Positions 8,396-16,745 of a stretch of 57,604 bases of DNA are shown here, in pieces. Numbering within the stretch: the stretch's first letter is position 1; each line of letters begins with the position of its first letter. The stretch is from an uncultured Paraprevotella sp. GTDB lineage: Bacteria > Bacteroidota > Bacteroidia > Bacteroidales > Bacteroidaceae. The notes beneath the pieces were generated by a model. That model saw nothing but the letters and a program-made list of their open reading frames with translations. It was not told where the DNA came from and ran no database searches. The position numbers and the translations under genes were made by a program. The stretch covers positions 1 through 57,604 of the forward strand of contig CALULA010000014.1 in NCBI GenBank assembly GCA_944321365.1, written 5' to 3'.

Positions 8396-9028
8396 TCAAT
8401 CCCGGTGGAACACCATGCGTCCGTCGGTTGTCCCGACCGTCATGACATCCCCCTCTATTTCCACGTCCTGATAGCAGGTCTCGTTCTCGTTGTCCGACTG
8501 ATAGATGTTGTATAACTCCTGGTACCATTCGTCTGTGATTTCCTCGCACATGCCGTCCTTGTCGAGCAGGTCTGTGCCGGTGAGGCCCTCGTAGAGTGCG
8601 ACACCGGCCATTCCCAGCTGCATGTCGTAGCTGGCATCTTCCGTCAGGTTGAGGTCGAAGTCGTCCATTTTCACCTGTAAAGAGGCAAGATCGTAGGTCA
8701 TGTAGAGGTCGCCCAGGATGAATTCCCATTCTCCTTCCACACGGGCGGACATGCGATAGCTGACGGCCACGCCGTCTTCTTCGCCGCTTTGCTTGATGTA
8801 GGTCCGTTCGGTGAACGTGCCGCCGTCCTTGTCCCCGCTGTCGATGTGTTTGAATCTGTAGCGGGTTGTCTCGGTGTAGGGGATTCCGTCTTCATCGGTC
8901 AGCTGCTGTGTGTTGACCCATTCTCCGTCGGCTGCTTCGGCCAGTCTGGCATCGGAGCAGGAAGTCCATGTGAGCGTCAGGCAAAGGAGTGCGCTCCAAA
9001 GGACAGTCGTTACAGTGCTTTTTTTCAT
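8396..9028 (-). CDS. Lipoprotein of unknown function
   Basis: 210 residues with a lipoprotein signal (MKKSTVTTVLW, hydrophobic stretch, Cys24). The mature part begins DGEWVNTQQLTDEDG and then alternates charged loops and strand-like segments (RMSARVEGEWEFILGDLYMTYDL), consistent with a lipocalin-like barrel exported to the envelope. It is the first gene of the minus-strand set 9028-6216. No family name can be given from sequence alone. Length and start are secure because the signal peptide follows directly on the ATG. Confidence 0.65.
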   Translation of the reverse strand: MKKSTVTTVLWSALLCLTLTWTSCSDARLAEAADGEWVNTQQLTDEDGIPYTETTRYRFKHIDSGDKDGGTFTERTYIKQSGEEDGVAVSYRMSARVEGEWEFILGDLYMTYDLASLQVKMDDFDLNLTEDASYDMQLGMAGVALYEGLTGTDLLDKDGMCEEITDEWYQELYNIYQSDNENETCYQDVEIEGDVMTVGTTDGRMVFHRD

Positions 9029-9350
9029 GATGGTATGCTTTAAAGGTTTATTTTATGCGGAACATGACGGGCAGGCTGTACTTGACACGTACCGGTTTCC
9101 TTTTCCTTTTTTTTCTTTGTTTCGGAACAAATTTAAAAAAAATTATGAAAGATGGAAAAAATAGGGCTGGTTCATTTGGGTTCATTTCCGGAATGGCGTT
9201 CCGCCTGTATCGTCTGTTTGGTGTTCCGGATTTGCAACGCATCGGCTGCGGATGGGGTGATGATATAAAAACTTCCCGTCACGGACTTTCCGATATTGTC
9301 CGTGCGGGAAGGCTGAGTGGTAAGTAAGCAAAAGCCTTTTTCTGCTTGCT
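9029..9350. other. Intergenic region: promoter of the lipoprotein set and terminator of the upstream gene
   Basis: No gene is seen. On the minus strand TAAATTTG (9135-9128) is a possible -7 box about 100 bp ahead of the 9028 start. The rest is a pyrimidine/purine-rich stretch (9100-9160) and the terminator at 9272-9311. Confidence 0.5.
9267..9311 (-). terminator. Rho-independent terminator of the 9351-9776 gene
   Basis: CTTCCCG-T-CACGGAC (9272-9286) pairs with GTCCGTGCGGGAAG (9298-9311), leaving one bulged base. On the minus strand it is followed by TTTTTAT. Confidence 0.8.
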
Positions 9351-9776
9351 TTATTTTATCCGCGTGTAGGTTACGATTCTGTCGCCTCGTTTCAGGCTCA
9401 GGGCAAAGCTGTCTACGCCGGCGATCTGGAATGCCAGCCGGTCTTCAAGGTCGCACTCGGCCAGTTTGCGGATGATGTTTTTCTGTTCTTCCGTCAGGCT
9501 GTCGCCGAAGTGATAGACGGGTTTTTCCTTGCTGCTCTCCACGAACAGGCTGTCGCCGTCCACTGTCCATGTGCCGGGATATTCTATGGTGCAGTCTGAA
9601 GCTCCGGCCTGCATGGTTTTGATGTAGCGGTGGTTTTCGCCGAATTCAAAAGTCTGTCCCGGAAGGTCGGGGTGTTCGTATTTACCGGCAATCCGGCTCT
9701 CCATGTCGTTTTTGCATCCTGTGTTCAGCCCCATTGCCGTGCCTGCCAGGAGAGCAATCCAAAATGTTTTTTTCAT
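9351..9776 (-). CDS. Small lipoprotein, paralogue of the 6216-6647 product
   Basis: 141 residues with a lipoprotein signal ending at Cys21 (NTGC). It shares with the 6216-6647 product the sequence order ME(S/D)(R/K)I-GKYE, PGxTFEF, DCTI-PGTW, GDSLF and the final Y-RIK, at nearly equal length, so the two are duplicates. This copy stands alone with its own terminator, whereas the other closes an operon. The predicted location is the envelope, membrane-anchored. Function unknown. Confidence 0.7.
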   Translation of the reverse strand: MKKTFWIALLAGTAMGLNTGCKNDMESRIAGKYEHPDLPGQTFEFGENHRYIKTMQAGASDCTIEYPGTWTVDGDSLFVESSKEKPVYHFGDSLTEEQKNIIRKLAECDLEDRLAFQIAGVDSFALSLKRGDRIVTYTRIK

Positions 9777-9913
9777 TGTCCTATGTTTATGGCTCCAAAG
9801 ATACCGATAAATCGGCTGTAAGCGGTGCGGCGTGGCGGTGATTTTGGCGTGTTTTATTTTTATTTAACCTCTGTGGCGTGCAGAGGCTGATGCGATTTTT
9901 CCGGTAAGAAACA

Positions 9914-9941
9914 GGCGGCTGTCCGCCAACGGACAGCCGCC
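9914..9941 (-). terminator. Perfect 12-bp hairpin terminating the 10027-10965 gene
   Basis: GGCGGCTGTCCG and CGGACAGCCGCC enclose a CCAA loop. On the minus strand the hairpin is followed by TGTTTCTT. Confidence 0.7.
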
Positions 9942-10026
9942 TTCATTACGGTGTTGCCACCGGACTTTCATAGTCGAGGTTTATGTTTTTGTCTTAGATT
10001 TGATCATAGTTGTCTCTTTTGTCTGT

Positions 10027-10965
10027 CTACCGTCTGCCGCTCCTGGTCGGTGCGGTGGTTTTGGCCTGACGTTGCGGGGCATGCCGTGACTGCACTTGCT
10101 GGCGTGTTGCCCTTTGTCTGCCGGTCTGGACGCGAGTCCTGCCTGCCGCCGGACGCTTTGACTCCTGGTTGACGGTGGTCCGTGTAGAGCTGGGGCGGTT
10201 GTAGTTGCTGCTGCGTAACGGTGTTTTTGCCGGTTTCCGGTTGCTGTTTCCCGTCCGCCCCGGCTCTTTAACGCTTGTCGGCTGACGTTGCGTGTGCTGT
10301 GGGCGTGGGGATGTTTCCGGATGTGTTACGGGGCCGAAGTGAAATCCCGGTCCTTTGTCCGGCTGTCTTCCCTCGTTCGGCCGCTGCGGTCGTGTGACGG
10401 GCTCGAATCTGAACCCGGCATTGTTTCTGAATTCCGGTCGTCTCATGTGTTCCGGCCGTGGGGCCGGTCCCCGGCTTTCTCCTCTCAGTCCGCCGTTCCA
10501 CAACGGCCGTCGGTGGGCATAGAAACTGCCCCGATGGTCGCGATGATAAGCCCAGTTTCCGCCGTGGTAGACGTGGTAGACGCGTGGCGGAGCATAGAAA
10601 AAGCGATTCACCCGGTAGATGCCGTAAACGGGAAAGAACCAGGCGCCGGCCCGCCAGAGTACCGGACGGAAGAAGTAGTCTGCCGCACGGAACAAGGCAT
10701 ACTGCCAGTCGTAGAGGATGAAACGCAAGTCCGCGTTGCGGTATTCCAGATAGACTCCTGTGGCGTCGCTTTCAGTCCGGATGTTCATCAGGTAATCCAG
10801 ATTGATTTCATAGGCGTCGTTGTATTGTTGTTCGTTAAGGTTGAGCTCGTACGCCATCTTGTCAGTCAGATATCTGGCCCTGTTGCGGGCTTCTTCGTAG
10901 GACATGGCATTCAGGCTGGCCAGTCCGATGAAGAGAACGGTTATCAGTCCTATCAACTTTTTCAT
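10027..10965 (-). CDS. Secreted protein with long basic, low-complexity C-terminal half
   Basis: 312 residues: a signal peptide (about 1-20, ending SLNA), a folded-looking helical region (about 22-110, including EEARNRARYLTDKMAYELNLNEQQ, in which YNDAYEINLDYL follows), an aromatic stretch (about 110-170, rich in Tyr, Phe, His, Arg) and a tail from about 170 to 312 dominated by Arg, Pro, Gln, Thr and Ser. The first part resembles periplasmic helical proteins that respond to envelope stress (Spy/CpxP-like helices), but this is weak. The tail is unusual, strongly positive and probably disordered. It is monocistronic, facing away from feoAB. Confidence 0.6.
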   Translation of the reverse strand: MKKLIGLITVLFIGLASLNAMSYEEARNRARYLTDKMAYELNLNEQQYNDAYEINLDYLMNIRTESDATGVYLEYRNADLRFILYDWQYALFRAADYFFRPVLWRAGAWFFPVYGIYRVNRFFYAPPRVYHVYHGGNWAYHRDHRGSFYAHRRPLWNGGLRGESRGPAPRPEHMRRPEFRNNAGFRFEPVTRPQRPNEGRQPDKGPGFHFGPVTHPETSPRPQHTQRQPTSVKEPGRTGNSNRKPAKTPLRSSNYNRPSSTRTTVNQESKRPAAGRTRVQTGRQRATRQQVQSRHAPQRQAKTTAPTRSGRR

Positions 10966-11183
10966 GTCCGTTTATGTTTAGTGGTTTTGTTTTTATCTGC
11001 TTTTGAGCGTTACAAATGTCCGCTTTTTATTTGTGGTATGAAAGGGATTTTTCCTATTTTGCGGTAGGCATTTCCCTATCATTGCATCGTTTTTTCCCGT
11101 GGCCCGTTTTTTTTCAGGGGGCGGATGCCCTGCTTTTTTGCCGATTATCGGGCCGATATGGCCTGTGGGTGGGGAAAAAGCAT

Positions 11184-11191
11184 TACCTTTG
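11184..11191 (+). promoter_or_regulatory. -7 box TACCTTTG of feoAB
   Basis: TACCTTTG lies 22 bp before the feoAB ATG. No clear -33 TTTG is visible, which may mean activation or repression by an iron regulator. I see no convincing Fur-like inverted repeat. Confidence 0.6.
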
Positions 11192-11213
11192 CAACCGATA
11201 AGGAAGCACAGAG

Positions 11214-13745
11214 ATGAAACTTTCAGAACTGAAAACGGGAGAGAAGGGTGTGATTGTAAAGGTTCTGGGGCACGGAGGATTCCGTAAACGCATCGTCGAA
11301 ATGGGATTCATCAAGGGCAAGATGGTGGAAGTGCTGCTTAATGCCCCGCTCCGCGATCCGGTGAAATATCGCATTATGGGTTACGAGGTGTCGCTCCGTC
11401 ATGAGGAGGCCGACATGATAGAAATTCTTTCGGCGGATGAGGCCAAGAAGCTGGGGCAGCAGACTCCGCCTGAAGATTGCAGGCAGAGTGAGGTGGAGGA
11501 GGTGCCGCTTTCGGACATGCAGATGCGCGACGTGGCCATGCGTCGGCGGCGGGTGATTAACGTGGCTCTCGTGGGCAACCCCAATTGCGGCAAGACTTCA
11601 TTGTTCAATTTTGCGTCGGGGGCGCACGGACATGTGGGAAACTACAGCGGAGTGACGGTAGATGCCAGCGAGGCTCATGCGGAATTCGAGGGCTATGAGT
11701 TCAATCTGGTGGATCTGCCCGGCACTTATTCCTTGTCGGCCTACAGTCCTGAAGAGCTTTACGTGCGCAAGCAAATCATAGAACAGACGCCGGATGTGGT
11801 GATAAACGTGATCGATGCGTCCAATTTGGAGCGCAACCTGTACCTGACCACTCAGTTGATAGACATGGACCTGCGTATGGTCTGTGCCCTGAACATGTAT
11901 GATGAGTTTGAGAAGCGGGGCGATAAGTTGGACGTGGACTGTCTGAGCACACTGTTCGGCGTGCCGATGATTCCCACTTCTTTCAAGAAAGGCATCGGGG
12001 TGGATCTGCTGTTCCACATCATCATCAATATGTATGAGGGGGTGGACTTCATCGATGCTTCGGGGCATATCAATCCGGAGGTGGCCCGTGACATACGCGA
12101 ATGGCACAAGAATGTGGCTTCGTTCACGGAAAATCATCAGGAGGATTTCGCCGCAGGTGACAAGCCGCTGAAGAATTTCTTCCGTCACATTCACATCAAC
12201 CACGGACGTTATGTAGAGGATGGCATTCAGGCCGTGAAGGAGGAGATTCAGAAGAACGAGACCATCCGTTTCAGATACTCCACCCGTTATCTGGCCATTA
12301 AGCTGTTGGAAAACGACAGCGAGGCGCTGAACTTCGTGCGCTCGTTGCCCAATGCCGATGCGGTGCTGGCGGCGCGGAGCCGGGCAGCGGCGCAGATTGC
12401 GTTCGACACGCAGACCGACAGCGAGACGGCTGTTATGAATGCCAAGTACGGATTCATCAACGGTGCATTGCGTGAGGCCGGTTTCAGCGAAGGAAACAAC
12501 GACCGGATCTACAAGTCGACCCACGTGATTGACAATGTGTTGTCCAACCGTTATTTCGGCTTTCCCATCTTCTTCTTCCTGCTGTTCGTCATGTTCGAGA
12601 CCACTTTCGTGCTCGGACAATATCCCATGGACTGGATAGACGCCGGAGTGGGCTGGCTGGGGCAGTGGGTGCATGCCGCCCTGCCCGACGGGATGTTCAA
12701 GGATATGCTGGCAGACGGTGTGATAGGCGGTGTGGGGTCGGTCATCGTGTTCCTGCCGCAAATCCTCATCCTCTATTTCTTCATTTCGCTGATGGAGGAC
12801 AGCGGCTACATGGCGCGCGCGGCGTTCATCATGGACAAGCTGATGCACAAGATGGGACTTCACGGCAAGTCGTTCATCCCGCTGGTGATGGGCTTCGGCT
12901 GCAACGTGCCGGCTGTTATGGCAACCCGGACCATAGAAAGCCGTCGCAGCCGTATCATCACGATGATGATTCTGCCGTTCATGAGCTGTTCGGCCCGTCT
13001 TCCCATATATATCATGATAACGGGAACCATGTTTGCCCTTGAGCATCGCAGCCTGGTGATGATCTCTTTATATGTCGTGGGCATCCTGATAGCCGCAGGA
13101 GTCAGCAAGATATACAGCACGCTGATTATACGCGGTGAGGACACCCCCTTTGTCATGGAGCTTCCGCCTTACCGTATGCCTACGGCAAAGGCCATAGCCC
13201 GGCACACGTGGGAGAAAGGCAAGGAGTATCTGAAAAAGATGGGAGGCATCATATTGGTGGCCAGTATCGTGGTCTGGGCTTTGGGTTATTTCCCTCACGG
13301 CGGTGAGCTGTCAGAGCAGGCGCAGCAGGAGAACAGTTATATAGGCCGCATCGGCAAGGTCATTGAGCCGGTGTTTGCTCCGCAGCATTTCAACTGGAAG
13401 CTGGATGTCAGCCTGCTGGCCGGTGTGGGGGCAAAAGAGATTGTGGCCTCTACCATCGGCGTGCTGTATGGCGGCGAGAATATGCCGGGCGATGAGGGGG
13501 CGGCAGACGGCGGTGCCAAGTATGAGCATTTGCAGCGGCAGATGGCAGCCGACGGGATTACGCCGCTGGTGGCCTATTGTTACCTGCTGTTTGTGCTGCT
13601 CTATTTCCCTTGTCTGGCTACCATTGCAGCCATACGCAACGAGACCGGCAGCTGGAAATGGGCATTGGTGTCGGCCGGTTACACCACCGTGGTGGCTTGG
13701 GTGGTGTCGGCTTTGGCCTATCAGATAGGCTCTCTGTTGTTCTGA
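11214..13745 (+). CDS. feoB: Fused FeoA-FeoB ferrous iron transporter
   Basis: The 843-residue protein imports Fe2+ across the inner membrane. Residues 1-75 are a FeoA (SH3-like) domain, then a linker to about 112. The G-protein domain shows G1 GNPNCGKTS (121-129), G3 DLPG (167-170) and G4 NMYD (227-230). From about 440 onward come the FeoB membrane segments with the two Gate motifs, including the conserved GCNVPA and MSCSARLPIY sequences that carry the key cysteines. The FeoA-FeoB fusion is known in Bacteroides and Porphyromonas, so no separate feoA is expected. It is monocistronic, followed by a 22-bp repeat array and the convergent ispE. Confidence 0.97.
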   Translation: MKLSELKTGEKGVIVKVLGHGGFRKRIVEMGFIKGKMVEVLLNAPLRDPVKYRIMGYEVSLRHEEADMIEILSADEAKKLGQQTPPEDCRQSEVEEVPLSDMQMRDVAMRRRRVINVALVGNPNCGKTSLFNFASGAHGHVGNYSGVTVDASEAHAEFEGYEFNLVDLPGTYSLSAYSPEELYVRKQIIEQTPDVVINVIDASNLERNLYLTTQLIDMDLRMVCALNMYDEFEKRGDKLDVDCLSTLFGVPMIPTSFKKGIGVDLLFHIIINMYEGVDFIDASGHINPEVARDIREWHKNVASFTENHQEDFAAGDKPLKNFFRHIHINHGRYVEDGIQAVKEEIQKNETIRFRYSTRYLAIKLLENDSEALNFVRSLPNADAVLAARSRAAAQIAFDTQTDSETAVMNAKYGFINGALREAGFSEGNNDRIYKSTHVIDNVLSNRYFGFPIFFFLLFVMFETTFVLGQYPMDWIDAGVGWLGQWVHAALPDGMFKDMLADGVIGGVGSVIVFLPQILILYFFISLMEDSGYMARAAFIMDKLMHKMGLHGKSFIPLVMGFGCNVPAVMATRTIESRRSRIITMMILPFMSCSARLPIYIMITGTMFALEHRSLVMISLYVVGILIAAGVSKIYSTLIIRGEDTPFVMELPPYRMPTAKAIARHTWEKGKEYLKKMGGIILVASIVVWALGYFPHGGELSEQAQQENSYIGRIGKVIEPVFAPQHFNWKLDVSLLAGVGAKEIVASTIGVLYGGENMPGDEGAADGGAKYEHLQRQMAADGITPLVAYCYLLFVLLYFPCLATIAAIRNETGSWKWALVSAGYTTVVAWVVSALAYQIGSLLF

Positions 13746-13791
13746 TGTCCGTAGAGGGGCGGAGCCGTCGGGAGCATCACGTCTTTTTTGC

Positions 13792-13901
13792 GTGCGCAAT
13801 GCTGTCTGTTTTCTTGCGCAAGACCGTCCGCGTCTTTGCGCAAGAACGGTTGTGTCTTTGCGCAAGACTTTGTGCGGATGTCTGCAGGGGATGCAGATGT
13901 C
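13792..13901. repeat. 22-bp-period palindromic octamer array 1 (five units)
   Basis: Octamers start at 13792 (GTGCGCAA), 13814, 13836 and 13858 (all TTGCGCAA) and 13880 (GTCTGCAG). Each step is exactly 22 bp, while the 14 bases between octamers differ. The flanking feoB and ispE genes are convergent, so the array lies at the 3' ends of both. The short frames seen across it are by-products of the repeat: since 22 is not a multiple of 3, the repeats cycle through all frames. Confidence 0.85.
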
Positions 13902-14027
13902 TTTCCCGTCAAGGGTCGGGACGAAGGCGTCTGTGGCGGAGACAGATGGGACGAAACCGCCGTGCAGTCCGTGCGCCGCTGCGTTGCCGTTGCGCATTTG
14001 GGCCGGGCGCGGAGAGTTTCGGCACGG

Positions 14028-14915
14028 TCAGAGCAGGGCTTGGTTGTAGAAGCATCCGGTGAAGTGCCGGCGCATTTCTTCTTCGTCCGGTTCCTGACGG
14101 AACAGCCCATAAACACTCGAACCCGACCCGCTCATGGCGGCATAGGCAGCTCCGCATTGATAGAGCTGCTCCTTGATGGCGGCGATTTCGGGGTGAAGGA
14201 CAAAGATTCCGGCTTCAAAATCGTTGGTCAATGCCTCTTTCCACTGTTCTACCGGGCGGTGCAGGATGTTTGTAATGCGTACGGATGGTTGCTGCGGGCG
14301 TATCTGTGCGTAGGCTTCTTGAGTGGAAACGAAAATGTCGGGCTTTACGACCGCGATGTACCATCCTGCGAGCGACAGGCTGACGGGAGTGAGAATGTTC
14401 CCGATGCCTGTGGCGAACATCGGACGGTTGCGAATGAAGAAGGCGCAGTCTGCTCCTAATGTTCCGACGCGCTTTTCCAGTTCGTGGTCGCTCATCTGCA
14501 GGTTGAACATCGCATTGAGGGTTTTCATCATGAATGCCGCGTCGGCCGATCCTCCGCCCAGCCCAGCCCCCGACGGAATCTGTTTGTTTATATATATGTA
14601 TAAGTAAGGCAGGTCGGCATCCTGACGCAGTTGGTATAATGCCTTGACGAGCAGGTTCTTTTCTGCCGGACAGTCGATGGGGATGCCTCCCATGGTGATC
14701 TGGCAGTGCGGAGTGCGCTCGGTGCGCGTGCGGCTTCCGGGCGGGAATATGCATGCTGTCCGTTTGCTGCCGGTGATGTCCGTTGTTTCCACCTGCAGGA
14801 TATCGCACACAGAGGGGATGGGGTAGAACACAGTTTCCAGATTGTGGTACCCGTCGGGGCGTCGTTCCGTAACGTTCAGCCCCAGGTTGATTTTAGCGTT
14901 GGGATGACAAATCAT
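14028..14915 (-). CDS. ispE: 4-diphosphocytidyl-2-C-methyl-D-erythritol kinase
   Basis: IspE phosphorylates CDP-ME in the methylerythritol-phosphate route to isoprenoids, in the cytoplasm. The 295-residue product has the GHMP-kinase layout: N-terminal NAKINLGLNV with RRPDGYHNLETV (substrate-binding), the glycine-rich ATP loop PSGAGLGGGSADAA at 114-127, and the C-terminal MSGSGSSVYGLF motif. Length is normal for the family. It is divergent from dnaB with only 126 bp between the starts and has its own -7 box at 14936-14943. Confidence 0.96.
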   Translation of the reverse strand: MICHPNAKINLGLNVTERRPDGYHNLETVFYPIPSVCDILQVETTDITGSKRTACIFPPGSRTRTERTPHCQITMGGIPIDCPAEKNLLVKALYQLRQDADLPYLYIYINKQIPSGAGLGGGSADAAFMMKTLNAMFNLQMSDHELEKRVGTLGADCAFFIRNRPMFATGIGNILTPVSLSLAGWYIAVVKPDIFVSTQEAYAQIRPQQPSVRITNILHRPVEQWKEALTNDFEAGIFVLHPEIAAIKEQLYQCGAAYAAMSGSGSSVYGLFRQEPDEEEMRRHFTGCFYNQALL

Positions 14916-14935
14916 GATAGGCTCTTTTTACGGAC

Positions 14936-14943
14936 AAAGATAA
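14936..14943 (-). promoter_or_regulatory. -7 box TATCTTTG of ispE
   Basis: Minus-strand TATCTTTG lies about 20 bp ahead of the ispE ATG; no -33 box is clear. Confidence 0.55.
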
Positions 14944-15017
14944 GAAATGTTTGGAAGCGGTTGGTAAAATGTTCATAAAAGAATGAGGAGCGGGGCTTCT
15001 TTTCTTTCCGAAAGACG

Positions 15018-15025
15018 TATCTTTG
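15018..15025 (+). promoter_or_regulatory. -7 box TATCTTTG of dnaB
   Basis: TATCTTTG lies 16 bp ahead of the dnaB ATG, giving a very short leader. Confidence 0.55.
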
Positions 15026-15041
15026 CATAAAAATAGAAGAA

Positions 15042-16604
15042 ATGGCAGAACCGAGAAATACACGAAGACGCTCTTCAGCCCGCACCAAGGTGAATGTGCC
15101 GGAAGAGGATGCCTACGGTCATGTGCAGCCACAGGCCCTTGAGTTTGAGGAGGCTGTGCTGGGCGCATTGATGATAGAGCAGGATGCTTATTCGCAGGTC
15201 TGTGAGATCTTGCGCCCGGAAAGTTTCTATGACCATCGTCATCAGCTGATTTATGAGGCCATCCGTACGCTGAACCTGCAGCAGAAGCCGGTGGACATCC
15301 TGACCGTTACGGAGCATCTGAACTCCATGGGCAAGCTGGAGGAAGTGGGCGGACCGTTCTATATCACCCAGCTGAGCGGAAAGGTGGCCTCGTCGGCCCA
15401 CATCGAATACCACGCCCGTATCATAGCCCAGAAGTTCCTGGCCCGTGAGCTGATAACGTTCACCAGCATGGTGCAGACAAAAGCGTTTGACAGTACGGTG
15501 GATGTGGACGACCTGATGCAGGAGGCCGAGGGTAAGCTGTTCGAGATCTCGCAGCAGAACATGAAGAAAGACTATACGCAGATCAATCCGGTGATCCGCG
15601 AGGCTTACGACATGTTGCAGAAGGCCGCCGCGCGCAGTGACGGACTGAGCGGACTGAGCAGCGGATTTGAGAAACTGGACAAGATGACTTCCGGCTGGCA
15701 GAACTCCGACCTGGTGATCATTGCTGCCCGTCCGGCCATGGGAAAGACGGCGTTCGTGCTGTCCATGGCCAAGAAGATGGCGGTGGATATGAAGATTCCG
15801 GTTGCGATGTTCTCGCTGGAGATGAGCAACGTTCAGCTGGTGAACCGTATGATAGTGAACGTCTGCGAGATTCCGGGCGAGAAGCTGAAGAGCGGTCAGC
15901 TGGCACCTTATGAATGGGTGCAGTTGGACAGCAAGATCACCCAACTCTACGACGCGCCTTTTTATGTAGACGACACCCCCTCGCTCTCGGTCTTTGAACT
16001 GCGGACGAAAGCCCGCCGTCTGGTGCGCGAGCATGGTGTGAAGATCATCATGATAGATTATCTGCAGCTGATGAATGCCAGCGGTATGTCGTTCGGTAGC
16101 CGTCAGGAGGAAGTGAGCACAATCTCACGTTCGCTCAAAGGGCTGGCCAAAGAGCTGAACATTCCCATCATAGCCCTGAGCCAGTTAAACCGTGGCGTGG
16201 AGAACCGTGAGGGTATCGAGGGGAAGCGGCCGCAGTTGAGCGACCTGCGTGAGTCCGGCGCCATAGAGCAGGATGCGGATATGGTGTGTTTCATTCACCG
16301 TCCGGAATATTACAAAATCTACCAGGACGAGAAAGGACATGACCTGCACGGCATGGCGGAGATTATCATAGCCAAGCACCGTAACGGCGCAGTGGGCGAT
16401 GTGTTGCTGAAGTTTCGCGGCGAGTATGCCCGTTTCCAGGATCCGGACGAAGATGCCTACGTGCCCATGCCGGGCGAGGCCGTGGCGTTCGGTGGCGGTG
16501 CCCCGTCCGGTACGGTGCCGTTGCCCACTCCGGATATGGCTCCGCCGGCAGATGCCGCTTCGCCTTTCGGAAGTCCGGTGCCCGATGGTCCGCTTCCGTT
16601 CTGA
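15042..16604 (+). CDS. dnaB: Replicative DNA helicase DnaB
   Basis: The hexameric helicase unwinds DNA ahead of the replisome. Of 520 residues, about 28-130 are the N-terminal DnaB domain (QALEFEEAVLGALM), followed by a linker and the RecA-like motor with Walker A in ARPAMGKTA (229-237), Walker B in IIMIDYLQLM (about 334-343) and the later ESGAIEQDADMV segment. No intein splits the Walker region. The last 40 residues are Pro/Gly/Ala-rich and probably flexible. It is a single-gene unit between ispE and pheT. Confidence 0.97.
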   Translation: MAEPRNTRRRSSARTKVNVPEEDAYGHVQPQALEFEEAVLGALMIEQDAYSQVCEILRPESFYDHRHQLIYEAIRTLNLQQKPVDILTVTEHLNSMGKLEEVGGPFYITQLSGKVASSAHIEYHARIIAQKFLARELITFTSMVQTKAFDSTVDVDDLMQEAEGKLFEISQQNMKKDYTQINPVIREAYDMLQKAAARSDGLSGLSSGFEKLDKMTSGWQNSDLVIIAARPAMGKTAFVLSMAKKMAVDMKIPVAMFSLEMSNVQLVNRMIVNVCEIPGEKLKSGQLAPYEWVQLDSKITQLYDAPFYVDDTPSLSVFELRTKARRLVREHGVKIIMIDYLQLMNASGMSFGSRQEEVSTISRSLKGLAKELNIPIIALSQLNRGVENREGIEGKRPQLSDLRESGAIEQDADMVCFIHRPEYYKIYQDEKGHDLHGMAEIIIAKHRNGAVGDVLLKFRGEYARFQDPDEDAYVPMPGEAVAFGGGAPSGTVPLPTPDMAPPADAASPFGSPVPDGPLPF

Positions 16605-16678
16605 GAATGAGCGGGGAGTGATGCCGGGAACAGTCAGGCGAAAACTCAGAGAATGTCTGTTGCTTTGTAGGGCTTCTT

Positions 16679-16710
16679 TTTGGTGAATTGCTCGAAAAAG
16701 TGTAATTTTG
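16679..16710 (+). promoter_or_regulatory. Full Bacteroidetes-type promoter of pheT
   Basis: TTTG (16679-16682), a 20-bp gap, then TAATTTTG (16703-16710); pheT begins at 16746. Both boxes and the spacing match the primary sigma consensus of the group. Confidence 0.75.
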
Positions 16711-16745
16711 CGTGTCATTTTGCGATAAATTAAAATCATTAAGAT

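Noticed and set aside
13788..14459. Plus-strand ORF running from array 1 into ispE
   Set aside because: It overlaps ispE on the opposite strand, and its protein is a translation of the octamer array plus ispE shadow.
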